A stretch of 64,000 nt of DNA from Siphonodentalium dalli (lineage: Eukaryota > Mollusca > Scaphopoda > Gadilida > Siphonodentaliidae): NCBI GenBank assembly GCA_032622095.1, contig CP136063.1, positions 37,732,106-37,796,105 of the forward strand, read 5' to 3'. The notes under the pieces were generated by a model that saw nothing but the letters and a program-made list of their open reading frames with translations, was not told the origin of the DNA and ran no database searches. Each line of letters starts with the position of its first letter. Positions within the stretch are counted from its first letter, which is position 1. Below are positions 33,527-45,500 of this stretch, one piece after another. Both the position numbers and the translations under genes were made by a program.

Positions 33527-34969
33527 ATGGCGGGCGTGTTAGAAGACCCATCAAACAAATTTGTCGAGAAACCACAAGAGAACCCTGTCTCAACCAACTA
33601 CGTGTCCGTTGATGGCCAAATTATCTCACCAAATCCACATTCTGTTCAAAACCAGAAAGATCCTAAACTAGTTGACTCAACTAATGATCCAGATGGAAGC
33701 ATCCGGTCTGTATCTTTCATCAATGGCACAAGATCGGACTCTGTGATGGAGGTAATTAACTCTGTGGCTGATACCAGCTATGATATACCTGGATCACAAA
33801 CTCAATCTGATGCAAATACTAAATCTGAATCTGATGTAAATATTCATGGCAACTTCACATCCGGTCTTCCATTCAGCCAATGTTCTAGTTTAAATGCTAC
33901 ACCACAGGGCTCACCGATAGGCTCCTCTCCAAGCTTCACATACAATTTCCAATCTGTGTCCGAGTCCATGAGATCATTCAGAGCCAAAGAAAGGAACAAA
34001 CGACGCAGAGGACCAGCGACCGAAGACGATTCCCTGGATGATCATATAAACAAGACGATCAAGGATCAAATAGGCATATGCATGAAGCAAGAGTTCCAGA
34101 CGCTTGGACATCAAATGAAAATACTAACCGACATGTTCGCAACTATGAATAACACCATCGAAGAAACTGTAAAAACAAGTATTTCTAAAACACAAGAAGA
34201 GGTAATCACAGTAAAAAATGGGATGCAGTCCATGAAACTTGAAATCGACTCCCTCAAGTCTGAAGTTGGTCGACTAAAGGGCGAAAATAAAAAACTGACT
34301 GAATTAACAATGCAAAACCAAAATTCAAACACAACTACAGACCCGGTTGATAAAGAATGGGTAGAAAACCTGGTCGAGCAAAAATTCCAGGAAGCGATGA
34401 AGCACACTGATGCGGAAGTTGAGAAAGGCGAACAATATAGCAGAATAAATTGTCTGATCTTTCATAGTGTTCCAGTTCCAGATCACATCTCAAACTCCTT
34501 CAACATTGATGCCAAAGGTGTTATTCAGGACATCTGTGAAAACTTCCTTAAGGTAAAACTAGATACCCGAGACATTTCTAACGCTCATCCTCTTGGTGCG
34601 CTTTATACAGTACCCGAAGGTCCTCTAATCCCAGCTAGGAAAGCTGACAAGACAACATCTAGTATTCAGACAGTGCGCAAAACAACGACCAAGGCCTGTA
34701 ATATTATAGTCCGCTTTGGCAATTGGTACGCGCGCAAGGCAGTTTTTGACAACAAAAAATTGCTTAAAGGACACAGCAAAATATTTATCACCGAGAACCT
34801 TACCAAGGCCAGAAATGACATTGTGAAAGAACTTGCAGCGTTAAAGAAGGAAAACCACATTGCATCATATTGGACAATTCGTGGCAATATTTTCGCTAAG
34901 AAAACTGACACTTCAAGGCCCACAAAAGTAACTTCACTAAATGAAGTTCAATCCATCAAGAATAGGTGA
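33527..34969 (+). CDS. LINE ORF1 protein, intact (480 aa)
   Basis: The only long, uninterrupted, domain-bearing frame in the window. It has a serine/asparagine-rich, probably disordered head (1-150), a basic patch FRAKERNKRRRG (151-162) and a coiled coil (about 175-270, with heptads such as SLKSEVGRLKGENKKL). An RRM-like domain (about 303-408) follows, with RNP-2-like NCLIFHSVPV and RNP-1-like NIIVRFGNWYARKAVF. The C-terminal domain (418-460) has KIFITENLTKARNDIV and WTIRGNIFAKK. This is the L1/CR1-type ORF1 layout (Transposase_22-like), predicted to trimerise and bind the element RNA. The ATG has a good context (aaaATGg) and follows a typical 5' UTR. No ORF2 follows: LINE sequence ends by 35100, where a segmental duplication begins. 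It could still be expressed. Confidence 0.9.
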   Translation: MAGVLEDPSNKFVEKPQENPVSTNYVSVDGQIISPNPHSVQNQKDPKLVDSTNDPDGSIRSVSFINGTRSDSVMEVINSVADTSYDIPGSQTQSDANTKSESDVNIHGNFTSGLPFSQCSSLNATPQGSPIGSSPSFTYNFQSVSESMRSFRAKERNKRRRGPATEDDSLDDHINKTIKDQIGICMKQEFQTLGHQMKILTDMFATMNNTIEETVKTSISKTQEEVITVKNGMQSMKLEIDSLKSEVGRLKGENKKLTELTMQNQNSNTTTDPVDKEWVENLVEQKFQEAMKHTDAEVEKGEQYSRINCLIFHSVPVPDHISNSFNIDAKGVIQDICENFLKVKLDTRDISNAHPLGALYTVPEGPLIPARKADKTTSSIQTVRKTTTKACNIIVRFGNWYARKAVFDNKKLLKGHSKIFITENLTKARNDIVKELAALKKENHIASYWTIRGNIFAKKTDTSRPTKVTSLNEVQSIKNR

Positions 34970-35100
34970 AATATCTGATGCACCACTGAGCATCTCTCAC
35001 ACTTATGCATAAGATCTTTAAACAACCCCCCATATGCATGTAAATTTTCACTTTCATCGACCAAATCCCCTTAAATTTATTAAGCTCAAAAAACAAAAAC
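34970..35100 (+). other. Post-ORF1 LINE remnant
   Basis: About 130 bases after the ORF1 stop, presumably the inter-ORF region, cut at 35101 by the start of the duplicated segment. No ORF2 motif is present. Confidence 0.4.
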
Positions 35101-35374
35101 TTACAATACCTAATTTTACTATGCATGTTCTCACTTTGAAGATTGATATCTGTTCGCAGCCTATGAAAAACAGTCACCTTAGAACAGACACCAAGTCTCC
35201 AGATGACACACTCATAGTCAAATTCACATCATGAAGATTATAACCCAAATCCCAGGTCCCTGTGATTGGTCAGTAGAATACTGCATGCCTACCAAAAATA
35301 AAACAACCCTAACTTTCCAAATGCCCTATCATTGTCAAATTCGCTCCCTACTCTCGATATTTATAATATAAGCA

Positions 35375-35775
35375 CTTAAAGGTACGCAGTCCGATTCGAA
35401 GGTCCCAATAGAATCAGATTCCAACAACATTTTTAGAAATGCTGCATCAGTTATCAGAATTGATAAATTGCCCAATAACAATGCTAACCATTGCCAACTA
35501 TAGTATAAAATTATCAACATGCTTTTTGACGAAATTTTTATTATCAACTCAAAGTCTCTTCCCTGTCTTAAGAGTCATCATCATCATTTGTATTTTGGTC
35601 AGAGTCTGTCCGCTCGTTAACTTTCTACTCGGACACAACTAAGTCTCGACGGTGAAAAATAATAAATTTCGAAAACCAATATCTAATAACTCTGAGCTTT
35701 GATTCATATATTTTTATACCCATAACCAAATAAACAGTCACTGTGGGACATTTGGATCGGATTGCGCATCTTTAA
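35375..35775 (+). mobile_element. 400-bp MITE, copy 2
   Basis: Ends TTAAAGGTACGCAGTCCGA and its diverged reverse complement (TCGGATTGCGCATCTTTAA). The interior is colinear with the reverse complement of 6339-6734. No coding capacity. Confidence 0.75.
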
Positions 35776-36258
35776 TACCCAATACTTACGGTAATATTAT
35801 AATTATAATTCCCAGGACCCAGTGAACAGTCAGAAAATACTTGCTCCAAAATTATCCATAGATCGCACTCTTTGCCCGTTGAATTTCCTAAATCCAAAAT
35901 TATAATCCACCAAAATGTGAAACAGTGCTCAACCACATACCAGCTAATGTGTCAGTAAATACTATGTAATTAACTACATGCATTTACCTCGAGGAATAAG
36001 TATCCATTTGCTGCCAGCCTATCCATATGAAATTTAATGTACAAACACTTGTTCGGGGCCCACTTGGTTTTCGAACCCCCGAGATTACTTTATATAAAAT
36101 ATATGCCATATTATATACCATTTGAAACAGGAAGCTACAAAACATTGAATTGTCAACTTATCCAGTGTAATAAACTGTAGACATGTTGTTACTGTTGAGT
36201 TGTCAATGTGTTCTGTTATCAAGATTGAAGTAAACATCATTATTATTTTCAAATGCAG

Positions 36259-36295
36259 GGGGAATAACTATATATTAAAGATAGAGTTATTCCCC
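36259..36295. repeat. Hairpin GGGGAATAACT / AGTTATTCCCC
   Basis: Perfect 11-bp arms (36259-36269 and 36285-36295) around a 15-base loop. It is kept in the second copy near 61867-61903 with one arm substitution. Confidence 0.7.
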
Positions 36296-36574
36296 TTTCA
36301 TTGAAAAAAAAAATAAAATAAAAATTTAAACAGTTTGAACTTTGTAGCATTCTGGATGCAAGAGGGGAAAGTCTTCAGTATGGGCATCTTCTAAGACACT
36401 GATGTTTCAAATAGTGATGAATTATAGTATTTTAATCACATTTTATGGCATAGATTGTTAATAAAACCATATACCAAGTCACTATAAAAAAAAAAAAAAA
36501 AAATAATTCGGAGACTCGAAAATTGAGAGGGCCTTTAATGTCACATTTATGTATCTATTAATTATATTTAAACA

Positions 36575-37173
36575 CCTACAATACCTAACTTTACTATGCA
36601 TGTTCTCACTATGAAGATTGATATCTGTTCGCAGCCTATGAAAAAATTGGTTAGCAAAAACCATCACCTGAGAACAGACGCCGAGTCTCCAGGACACACC
36701 CATAGTCAAATTCACATCAGGAAGATTACAACCCAAATCCCAGGACCCTGTGATTGGTCAGAAGAATACTGCATGGCTACAAAAAACAACCCTAATTTCT
36801 CTAAATGTCCTACCATCGTCAAATTCGCTCCCTATTCTCGAAATTCATAAAATAAGCACTTAAAGGTGCGCAGTCCGATTCGAAGATCCCAATATAATCA
36901 GATTCCAACAACATTTTTAGAAATGCCGCATCAGTTATCAGAATCGATTAATTTCCCAAAAACAATGCTAACCATTGCCAACTGTAGTATAAAATTATCA
37001 ACATGCTTATTGACGGAATTTGTATTATTATCAACTCAAAGTCTCTTCCCTGTCTTTAGAGTCATCATCATCATTTGCATTTTGGTCCGAGTCTGTCCGC
37101 TCGAGAACTTTCTACTCGGACACAACTAAGTATCGATGGTGAAAAATAATAAATTTCGAAAAACAATATCTAA
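36575..37173 (+). repeat. Segmental duplication, copy 2, left part
   Basis: Matches 35101-35687. It ends in AATATCTAA (TAA at 37171-37173), after which unrelated sequence starts. Copy 1 continues at that point with TAACTCTGAGC, which reappears at 61375. It includes the left part of a third MITE copy (from 36860). Confidence 0.9.
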
Positions 37174-37239
37174 CTAGAGGTCAGATTCCATGGAATCAGA
37201 TATACTTCCATGGTATTCCATCCCATCCCATCCCATCCC

Positions 37240-37498
37240 GACCTGACCTTGGTCTTCAAAATAGTCAATCGAAGGTCAAATCGGGTAAAACATGCGGATT
37301 TCCACGAAATTTGATACCTAGGGGTACTTTTGTCCGGGGAGTCTTTTGGGCGGGTCAAGTCGTGACCCCGACCTGACATTGACATTCGAAATGGTAAGTT
37401 CAAGGTCAAATCGAGTAAAACGATCGGATTTCGACGAAATTTTATACCTAGGAAAACTTTTGTCCGGGGAGTGTTTTGGACAGGTCAAATCGTGACAA
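37240..37498. repeat. Imperfect tandem repeat, period about 130 bp
   Basis: Two units share AAGGTCAAATCG.GTAAAAC, GATTTC.ACGAAATTT, ATACCTAGG and CTTTTGTCCGGGGAGT, each followed by GGTCAA.TCGTGAC. Similar phrases occur in molluscan repeats in my recollection. A short (CATCC)n-like run precedes them at 37218-37240. Confidence 0.8.
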
Positions 37499-38275
37499 TA
37501 TGTTACTTTTACAGTAGAGCGGACATACCTATATAGTATATCAGTGAGCATATTCATGCATTTGCCTTGCTTCTTGCTAAGTCCGTTTGAATTTGCGTCA
37601 TGAAGAGAGGGTTTGAATTTGAGTAATATATATCACCCGTCACAACGTTATACGCTACCAGGGTTAAACCGTTCAATATAAATCATTAAAAAGTGTACTA
37701 ATCTTGCGTTTATATACTACTTATCACATCCACTCATCGAAAAGTTTTTATCTCAATATATGATTTTCGGAGTAATTTTGCCCATTTGATCTTCGGTGGA
37801 ATTTTCCAAATCTGAACCCACCCGACACAAACACTCCCTTGAGCAGGTTGCGTTTATATTAGAGAGGTCAAATTTTAGAGTCATACCTACAGTATACCGG
37901 CTTATGTACCACCGCATTAAACTCGCTCCTACATCGGCCCGTTTGGATTTGGGGCTAAAAATCGGCTAGTGATAGACTACAGAAGTATACATATTTATGA
38001 TATATAGCGTTGTCACGCGTAAACCGTTCCGTTCCATCTGAAAATTAGAAAATTGCGCTCTAGATGCGCGTGAACACTAGCTATCAGATGTACTCGATGT
38101 TTGAATTTGAAGTATAGCGGTCAAGATTTGGGGGGGGGCGTGAATAGAATATCCAAATGTACCTGCTACGGCATTACCTTGCTCTTTAATTAGCCCTTTT
38201 GGATTTGGTGGGAAGAATAGGTGCATTTTCCTGTTCCCCGTATAGCGGAAAGGGGTATATATATATAGTCACGCA
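37499..38275. other. No gene recognised
   Basis: AT-rich sequence with no repeat or domain-bearing frame. A G9 tract occurs near 38130. Confidence 0.35.
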
Positions 38276-38360
38276 TTTCAATCAGTTTGGATATAAAGTT
38301 TAAATATACACAGTTATATGCCTATATATTTAATACTAATATATTTTCTTATAAATTAAT

Positions 38361-38443
38361 AGCGCAGTGCGTAGTCGAGTGGTCAGAGCGTCAAACCTTC
38401 AGTTTGTGTTTTTATTGCGACGTGAGTTCGAATCCCGTCAAAT
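38361..38443 (+). other. tRNA-like sequence / SINE head, unit 1
   Basis: A-box-like GTAGTCGAGTGG and a canonical B box GTTCGAATCCC are 60 bases apart, with T7 downstream. The anticodon-arm region (CAAACCTTCAGTTTG) pairs but gives a five-base rather than seven-base loop, and acceptor-stem pairing is poor. This is therefore a tRNA-derived relic, probably Pol III-type, rather than a working tRNA. Confidence 0.5.
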
Positions 38444-38632
38444 TATCTTTTTTTATTTTTTATTTTTAACATGTTTTGGTGTATTTTAATCATCAAATAC
38501 GAATAATACCAAACTAAAGATAATGTAAAGATGCTTTTTATATTCGATTTCAATCAGTTTGGATATAAAGTTTAAATATACACAGTTATATGCCTACATA
38601 TTTAATACTAATATATTTTCTTATAAATTAAC

Positions 38633-38714
38633 AGCGTAGTGCGTAGCCGAGTGGAGAGAGCGTCAAACATTCAGTTTGTGTTTTATTGCGACGTGAGTTC
38701 GAATCCCGTCAAAT
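38633..38714 (+). other. tRNA-like sequence / SINE head, unit 2
   Basis: Second copy, with the better A box TAGCCGAGTGG and an identical B box. It has CAAACATTCAGTTTG in the anticodon-arm position. The T-rich terminator-like tail is the same. Confidence 0.5.
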
Positions 38715-38822
38715 TATCTTTTTTTATTTTTTATTTTTAACATGTTTTGGTGTATTTTAATCATCAAATACGAATAATACCAAACTAAAGATAATGTAAA
38801 GATGCTTTTTATATTCGATAAA

Positions 38823-39618
38823 TAACTAGAATATAAACAATATACAAATTGATCTTACGAAACTGATGATGTTTGCATGTTTCTATGTGTTTATCGTTGT
38901 TATCGCAAATGGAATAATTGGCTATACGTCGTCATTACGTTAGTAGAAATATACACCATATAACGAAGTCTTGTGTGATCAAATTAATGTAATGTTTGTA
39001 TTTTGTTTGGTTGTATATGATATGCAGTGCGTTGAAGATGCGAAAGAAAATACAAAAGTGAAATGCACGCACGCAGATAGCTCATGACACACTATACACG
39101 ATAAAATGATAATTTACCACACACCATGGGCTACACAATTTACGAATAGGTGGGTTTATATTAAAATCCAAGTTATTTGCTTTATAACGGCTCCGATATG
39201 AACTCATACCAATATAGCACTCTGGAAATGATTGTTGGAATTCGACGGGCGTTCTATCAGTTCTCTGGTAGAGGAATGAGAATGGCCCGCGGCAAGACGG
39301 GTGTATTCGAATCGGAGGTAGGTTCCATCCCACGGAGGATGGGGTAGCCGGAGGAAGGAGAGAGGGGAGTGACAAATTTTTGGCGTATATATAGATAATA
39401 TATATTATATATATAAGCGGAATTATTTTGAAGAGCTCTTTTCATTTGACTGAGAAAAAAATAATGTTCTAAGTCCAAAAGTTTTGGTTGAAATATTGGA
39501 GCCTTTTTCAAAAAGTGAAAACAAAATGAACGACTTTTCTGGGACAGGTCGATTTGGATCCGTTTTGGACTCTGGATTTCCCAAAAGTCATCTCCGTTTC
39601 GCGTGTAGCATAATCTGA
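38823..39618. other. Left flank of the satellite, no gene
   Basis: No supported gene. The last 80 bases (from about 39540) weakly resemble the satellite's internal modules, so the array edge may be slightly further left than the sharp identity boundary at 39619. A (TA)n-rich patch lies near 39385-39415. Confidence 0.4.
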
Positions 39619-40243
39619 ATCTTCGGAGGAGATGTGTTATCAAGCACATGGGCCCAAATTGCAAACTTTGAGGGCCCGTAACTCTTGCATTTCTTCTCGG
39701 ATTTCAAAAATCCTTTCCGGTATGAGTTTGTTTTCGTTCGGGAAATACATAAACTTAAATATATGAATGTCAATCAAAATTTTATTTTGCAAACAATTTG
39801 CCCCCCACCCCAGTGTCAAAATATATGTCCGACCCTGTCAAAATTTCCTTCTCTGACTAAACTGACAACGGTCAACACGACTATGAAAACCACATGCAGT
39901 TATCTGGAATGATACAAGAGGACAACAGAGTACAATCAAATAGAGGTTTGCCAACTATGGGCGGTAACTCCTCAGGGAAAGCGCGGACACAAGTTCTGAA
40001 GCCCGTGGGCAGTAGGGCATATCGAGATGTGTATACAGTCCAATTTTCGATGCTCTGCTCCTTATAATTTCCGAGATAATAAAATGACATTTTTTCATAT
40101 AAAGGGAGATAACTCCACGGGGTAAATGCGGACAATATCCGTTATGAGCCAAAGGCATAGAACTCATTTACCCCAACATACTTACCAAACTTGAGTTTTC
40201 TAGTACTAATACATTCCGAGATTTGGGCGTTGAAAAATACTGT

Positions 40244-40246
40244 AGT

Positions 40247-40275
<29 letters not shown>
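40244..40275. repeat. (TAA)n microsatellite inside the satellite unit
   Basis: About ten TAA triplets between GTAGTA and TGAAAAATAATCG. It recurs 1741 bases apart in each unit with no length change that I can detect. Confidence 0.9.
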
Positions 40276-40277
<2 letters not shown>

Positions 40278-40453
40278 AAAATAATCGAAAAAGGGCCATA
40301 ACTCTGTTAAAAGATATTGGACCAACATCCGGATACCATTATTTTTAGTAGACCTTAGATGCCTTCATTCGCTAGAGATTTCGCGGTCCTCCTCCCATTA
40401 GTTTCTGAGTATTTCCAATTAAACAGAAAACGGCCGCAGTAGAAAAACAATAT

Positions 40454-40484
40454 ACTTCCTTGGTTACACCATGGAAGTATAATA
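40454..40484. repeat. 31-base hairpin in the satellite unit, at the array breakpoint
   Basis: TATACTTCC.TGG pairs with CCA.GGAAGTATA across a TTACA loop, with 13-base arms and one mismatch. It is present in every unit. In the last, partial unit the array ends immediately after this stem (61373-61377). Confidence 0.75.
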
Positions 40485-41987
40485 ATAGGATCAATCATGA
40501 GTGGAAAGAATCGCAGTTTATGGACGGAAAATATGAAGTATGGTGATTATATGTTGTCCTAATATGTGTAGGTTGATCTCAAGTGTTTGGACGTGACCCC
40601 ACCCCTGCCTCGAAATTGGGTGACGGGATTGGGAAAACACAACCCCTGGCACAAACTGCTAAGTTTGAGGCCCCGTAACTTCGTCAGTTTCCAACGGATT
40701 TTAAAGTTGTTTCCAGTTTTGTGATTTGCGGCTGACATAGATTGCATAGTATAAATTTCATCTGATTTGGATACGGATAACACTTTGATTATTGGAAAGC
40801 ATATGGGCCCAAATTCAAACTTGTACGGCCAAAATCTCCGCCATTTTCCAACGTATTTACGATCTGTGTTCAGCTTCGAGATCGGCTGATGTTGCAGATA
40901 TTATATTCCAAGTTTCATCTGATTCCGAGAAGAATTAAAATTCGGCACCACGGACCACCCCTCCCCAGACCCACAATAATGAACCGACACTGGCAACATT
41001 TGGCCCACCGCGTGCCGTCTCCAGTCCGTACGCATTTTCGTATCAGATGACATCCTATGTTCGATATCTTCGGAGGAGATGTGTTATCAAGCACATGGGC
41101 CCAAAATTGCAAAGTTTGAGGGCCCGCGATTCTTTTAGTTTTCGATGGATTTTCGAAATTCGTCCAGTTTCTAGATCGGCTGATGTTGCAGATGTTATAT
41201 TCCAAGTTTCATCTGATTCCGAGAAGAATTAAAAAATGGTACCACGGACCACCCCTCCCCAGACCCACAATAATGAACCGACACTGGCAAAATTTGGCCC
41301 ACCGCGTGCCCTCTTCCGTCCGCACACGTTGGCGTATCAGCTGACATCCAAACTTCGACATCTTCGGAGGAGATGTGTTATCAAGCACATGGGCCCAAAT
41401 TGCAAACTTTGAGGGCCCGTAACTCTTGCATTTCTTCTCGGATTTCAAAAATCCTTTCCGGTATGAGTTTGTTTTCGTTCGGGAAATACATAAACTTAAA
41501 TATATGAATGTCAATCAAAATTTTATTTTGCAAACAATTTGCCCCCCACCCCAGTGTCAAAATATATGTCCGACCCTGTCAAAATTTCCTTCTCTGACTA
41601 AACTGACAACGGTCAACACGACTATGAAAACCACATGCAGTTATCTGGAATGATACAAGAGGACAACAGAGTACAATCAAATAGAGGTTTGCCAACTATG
41701 GGCGGTAACTCCTCAGGGAAAGCGCGGACACAAGTTCTGAAGCCCGTGGGCAGTAGGGCATATCGAGATGTGTATACAGTCCAATTTTCGATGCTCTGCT
41801 CCTTATAATTTCCGAGATAATAAAATGACATTTTTTCATATAAAGGGAGATAACTCCACGGGGTAAATGCGGACAATATCCGTTATGAGCCAAAGGCATA
41901 GAACTCATTTACCCCAACATACTTACCAAACTTGAGTTTTCTAGTACTAATACATTCCGAGATTTGGGCGTTGAAAAATACTGTAGT

Positions 41988-42018
<31 letters not shown>

Positions 42019-43728
42019 AAAATAATCGAAAAAGGGCCATAACTCTGTTAAAAGATATTGGACCAACATCCGGATACCATTATTTTTAGTAGACCTTAGA
42101 TGCCTTCATTCGCTAGAGATTTCGCGGTCCTCCTCCCATTAGTTTCTGAGTATTTCCAATTAAACAGAAAACGGCCGCAGTAGAAAAACAATATACTTCC
42201 TTGGTTACACCATGGAAGTATAATAATAGGATCAATCATGAGTGGAAAGAATCGCAGTTTATGGACGGAAAATATGAAGTATGGTGATTATATGTTGTCC
42301 TAATATGTGTAGGTTGATCTCAAGTGTTTGGACGTGACCCCACCCCTGCCTCGAAATTGGGTGACGGGATTGGGAAAACACAACCCCTGGCACAAACTGC
42401 TAAGTTTGAGGCCCCGTAACTTCGTCAGTTTCCAACGGATTTTAAAGTTGTTTCCAGTTTTGTGATTTGCGGCTGACATAGATTGCATAGTATAAATTTC
42501 ATCTGATTTGGATACGGATAACACTTTGATTATTGGAAAGCATATGGGCCCAAATTCAAACTTGTACGGCCAAAATCTCCGCCATTTTCCAACGTATTTA
42601 CGATCTGTGTTCAGCTTCGAGATCGGCTGATGTTGCAGATATTATATTCCAAGTTTCATCTGATTCCGAGAAGAATTAAAATTCGGCACCACGGACCACC
42701 CCTCCCCAGACCCACAATAATGAACCGACACTGGCAACATTTGGCCCACCGCGTGCCGTCTCCAGTCCGTACGCATTTTCGTATCAGATGACATCCTATG
42801 TTCGATATCTTCGGAGGAGATGTGTTATCAAGCACATGGGCCCAAAATTGCAAAGTTTGAGGGCCCGCGATTCTTTTAGTTTTCGATGGATTTTCGAAAT
42901 TCGTCCAGTTTCTAGATCGGCTGATGTTGCAGATGTTATATTCCAAGTTTCATCTGATTCCGAGAAGAATTAAAAAATGGTACCACGGACCACCCCTCCC
43001 CAGACCCACAATAATGAACCGACACTGGCAAAATTTGGCCCACCGCGTGCCCTCTTCCGTCCGCACACGTTGGCGTATCAGCTGACATCCAAACTTCGAC
43101 ATCTTCGGAGGAGATGTGTTATCAAGCACATGGGCCCAAATTGCAAACTTTGAGGGCCCGTAACTCTTGCATTTCTTCTCGGATTTCAAAAATCCTTTCC
43201 GGTATGAGTTTGTTTTCGTTCGGGAAATACATAAACCTTAATATATGAATGTCAATCAAAATTTTATTTTGCAAACAATTTGCCCCCCACCCCAGTGTCA
43301 AAATATATGTCCGACCCTGTCAAAATTTCCTTCTCTGACTAAACTGACAACGGTCAACACGACTATGAAAACCACATGCAGTTATCTGGAATGATACAAG
43401 AGGACAACAGAGTACAATCAAATAGAGGTTTGCCAACTATGGGCGGTAACTCCTCAGGGAAAGCGCGGACACAAGTTCTGAAGCCCGTGGGCAGTAGGGC
43501 ATATCGAGATGTGTATACAGTCCAATTTTCGATGCTCTGCTCCTTATAATTTCCGAGATAATAAAATGACATTTTTTCATATAAAGGGAGATAACTCCAC
43601 GGGGTAAATGCGGACAATATCCGTTATGAGCCAAAGGCATAGAACTCATTTACCCCAACATACTTACCAAACTTGAGTTTTCTAGTACTAATACATTCCG
43701 AGATTTGGGCGTTGAAAAATACTGTAGT

Positions 43729-43759
<31 letters not shown>

Positions 43760-45469
43760 AAAATAATCGAAAAAGGGCCATAACTCTGTTAAAAGATATT
43801 GGACCAACATCCGGATACCATTATTTTTAGTAGACCTTAGATGCCTTCATTCGCTAGAGATTTCGCGGTCCTCCTCCCATTAGTTTCTGAGTATTTCCAA
43901 TTAAACAGAAAACGGCCGCAGTAGAAAAACAATATACTTCCTTGGTTACACCATGGAAGTATAATAATAGGATCAATCATGAGTGGAAAGAATCGCAGTT
44001 TATGGACGGAAAATATGAAGTATGGTGATTATATGTTGTCCTAATATGTGTAGGTTGATCTCAAGTGTTTGGACGTGACCCCACCCCTGCCTCGAAATTG
44101 GGTGACGGGATTGGGAAAACACAACCCCTGGCACAAACTGCTAAGTTTGAGGCCCCGTAACTTCGTCAGTTTCCAACGGATTTTAAAGTTGTTTCCAGTT
44201 TTGTGATTTGCGGCTGACATAGATTGCATAGTATAAATTTCATCTGATTTGGATACGGATAACACTTTGATTATTGGAAAGCATATGGGCCCAAATTCAA
44301 ACTTGTACGGCCAAAATCTCCGCCATTTTCCAACGTATTTACGATCTGTGTTCAGCTTCGAGATCGGCTGATGTTGCAGATATTATATTCCAAGTTTCAT
44401 CTGATTCCGAGAAGAATTAAAATTCGGCACCACGGACCACCCCTCCCCAGACCCACAATAATGAACCGACACTGGCAACATTTGGCCCACCGCGTGCCGT
44501 CTCCAGTCCGTACGCATTTTCGTATCAGATGACATCCTATGTTCGATATCTTCGGAGGAGATGTGTTATCAAGCACATGGGCCCAAAATTGCAAAGTTTG
44601 AGGGCCCGCGATTCTTTTAGTTTTCGATGGATTTTCGAAATTCGTCCAGTTTCTAGATCGGCTGATGTTGCAGATGTTATATTCCAAGTTTCATCTGATT
44701 CCGAGAAGAATTAAAAAATGGTACCACGGACCACCCCTCCCCAGACCCACAATAATGAACCGACACTGGCAAAATTTGGCCCACCGCGTGCCCTCTTCCG
44801 TCCGCACACGTTGGCGTATCAGCTGACATCCAAACTTCGACATCTTCGGAGGAGATGTGTTATCAAGCACATGGGCCCAAATTGCAAACTTTGAGGGCCC
44901 GTAACTCTTGCATTTCTTCTCGGATTTCAAAAATCCTTTCCGGTATGAGTTTGTTTTCGTTCGGGAAATACATAAACTTAAATATATGAATGTCAATCAA
45001 AATTTTATTTTGCAAACAATTTGCCCCCCACCCCAGTGTCAAAATATATGTCCGACCCTGTCAAAATTTCCTTCTCTGACTAAACTGACAACGGTCAACA
45101 CGACTATGAAAACCACATGCAGTTATCTGGAATGATACAAGAGGACAACAGAGTACAATCAAATAGAGGTTTGCCAACTATGGGCGGTAACTCCTCAGGG
45201 AAAGCGCGGACACAAGTTCTGAAGCCCGTGGGCAGTAGGGCATATCGAGATGTGTATACAGTCCAATTTTCGATGCTCTGCTCCTTATAATTTCCGAGAT
45301 AATAAAATGACATTTTTTCATATAAAGGGAGATAACTCCACGGGGTAAATGCGGACAATATCCGTTATGAGCCAAAGGCATAGAACTCATTTACCCCAAC
45401 ATACTTACCAAACTTGAGTTTTCTAGTACTAATACATTCCGAGATTTGGGCGTTGAAAAATACTGTAGT

Positions 45470-45500
<31 letters not shown>

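Larger units (their letters stand above)
35101..36574 (+). repeat. Segmental duplication, copy 1 (1474 bp)
   Basis: Runs from TTACAATACCTAATTTTACT to CTATTAATTATATTTAAACA. Copy 2 begins at the very next base (36575, CCTACAATACCTAA), so the arrangement is a tandem duplication. Copy 2 is split: 36575-37173 matches the first 590 bases and 61372-62175 matches the rest. The segment carries a MITE (35375-35775) and a conserved hairpin (36259-36295). A poly-A of about 18 lies at 36486-36503 in this copy only. No coding sequence. Confidence 0.9.
38279..38822 (+). repeat. Tandem pair of 272-bp units containing tRNA-like sequence
   Basis: The segment starting CAATCAGTTTGGATATAAAG at 38279 is repeated at 38551, a shift of 272. 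The copies differ at only a few sites (for example GTAGTCGAGTGG versus GTAGCCGAGTGG). Each has a tRNA-like core followed by AAATTATCTTTTTTTATTTT, a T-rich stretch that could terminate RNA polymerase III. Confidence 0.9.

Noticed and set aside
38361-38714. Functional tRNA genes
   Set aside because: B boxes are good, but the anticodon loop has the wrong size and the acceptor stem does not pair convincingly.
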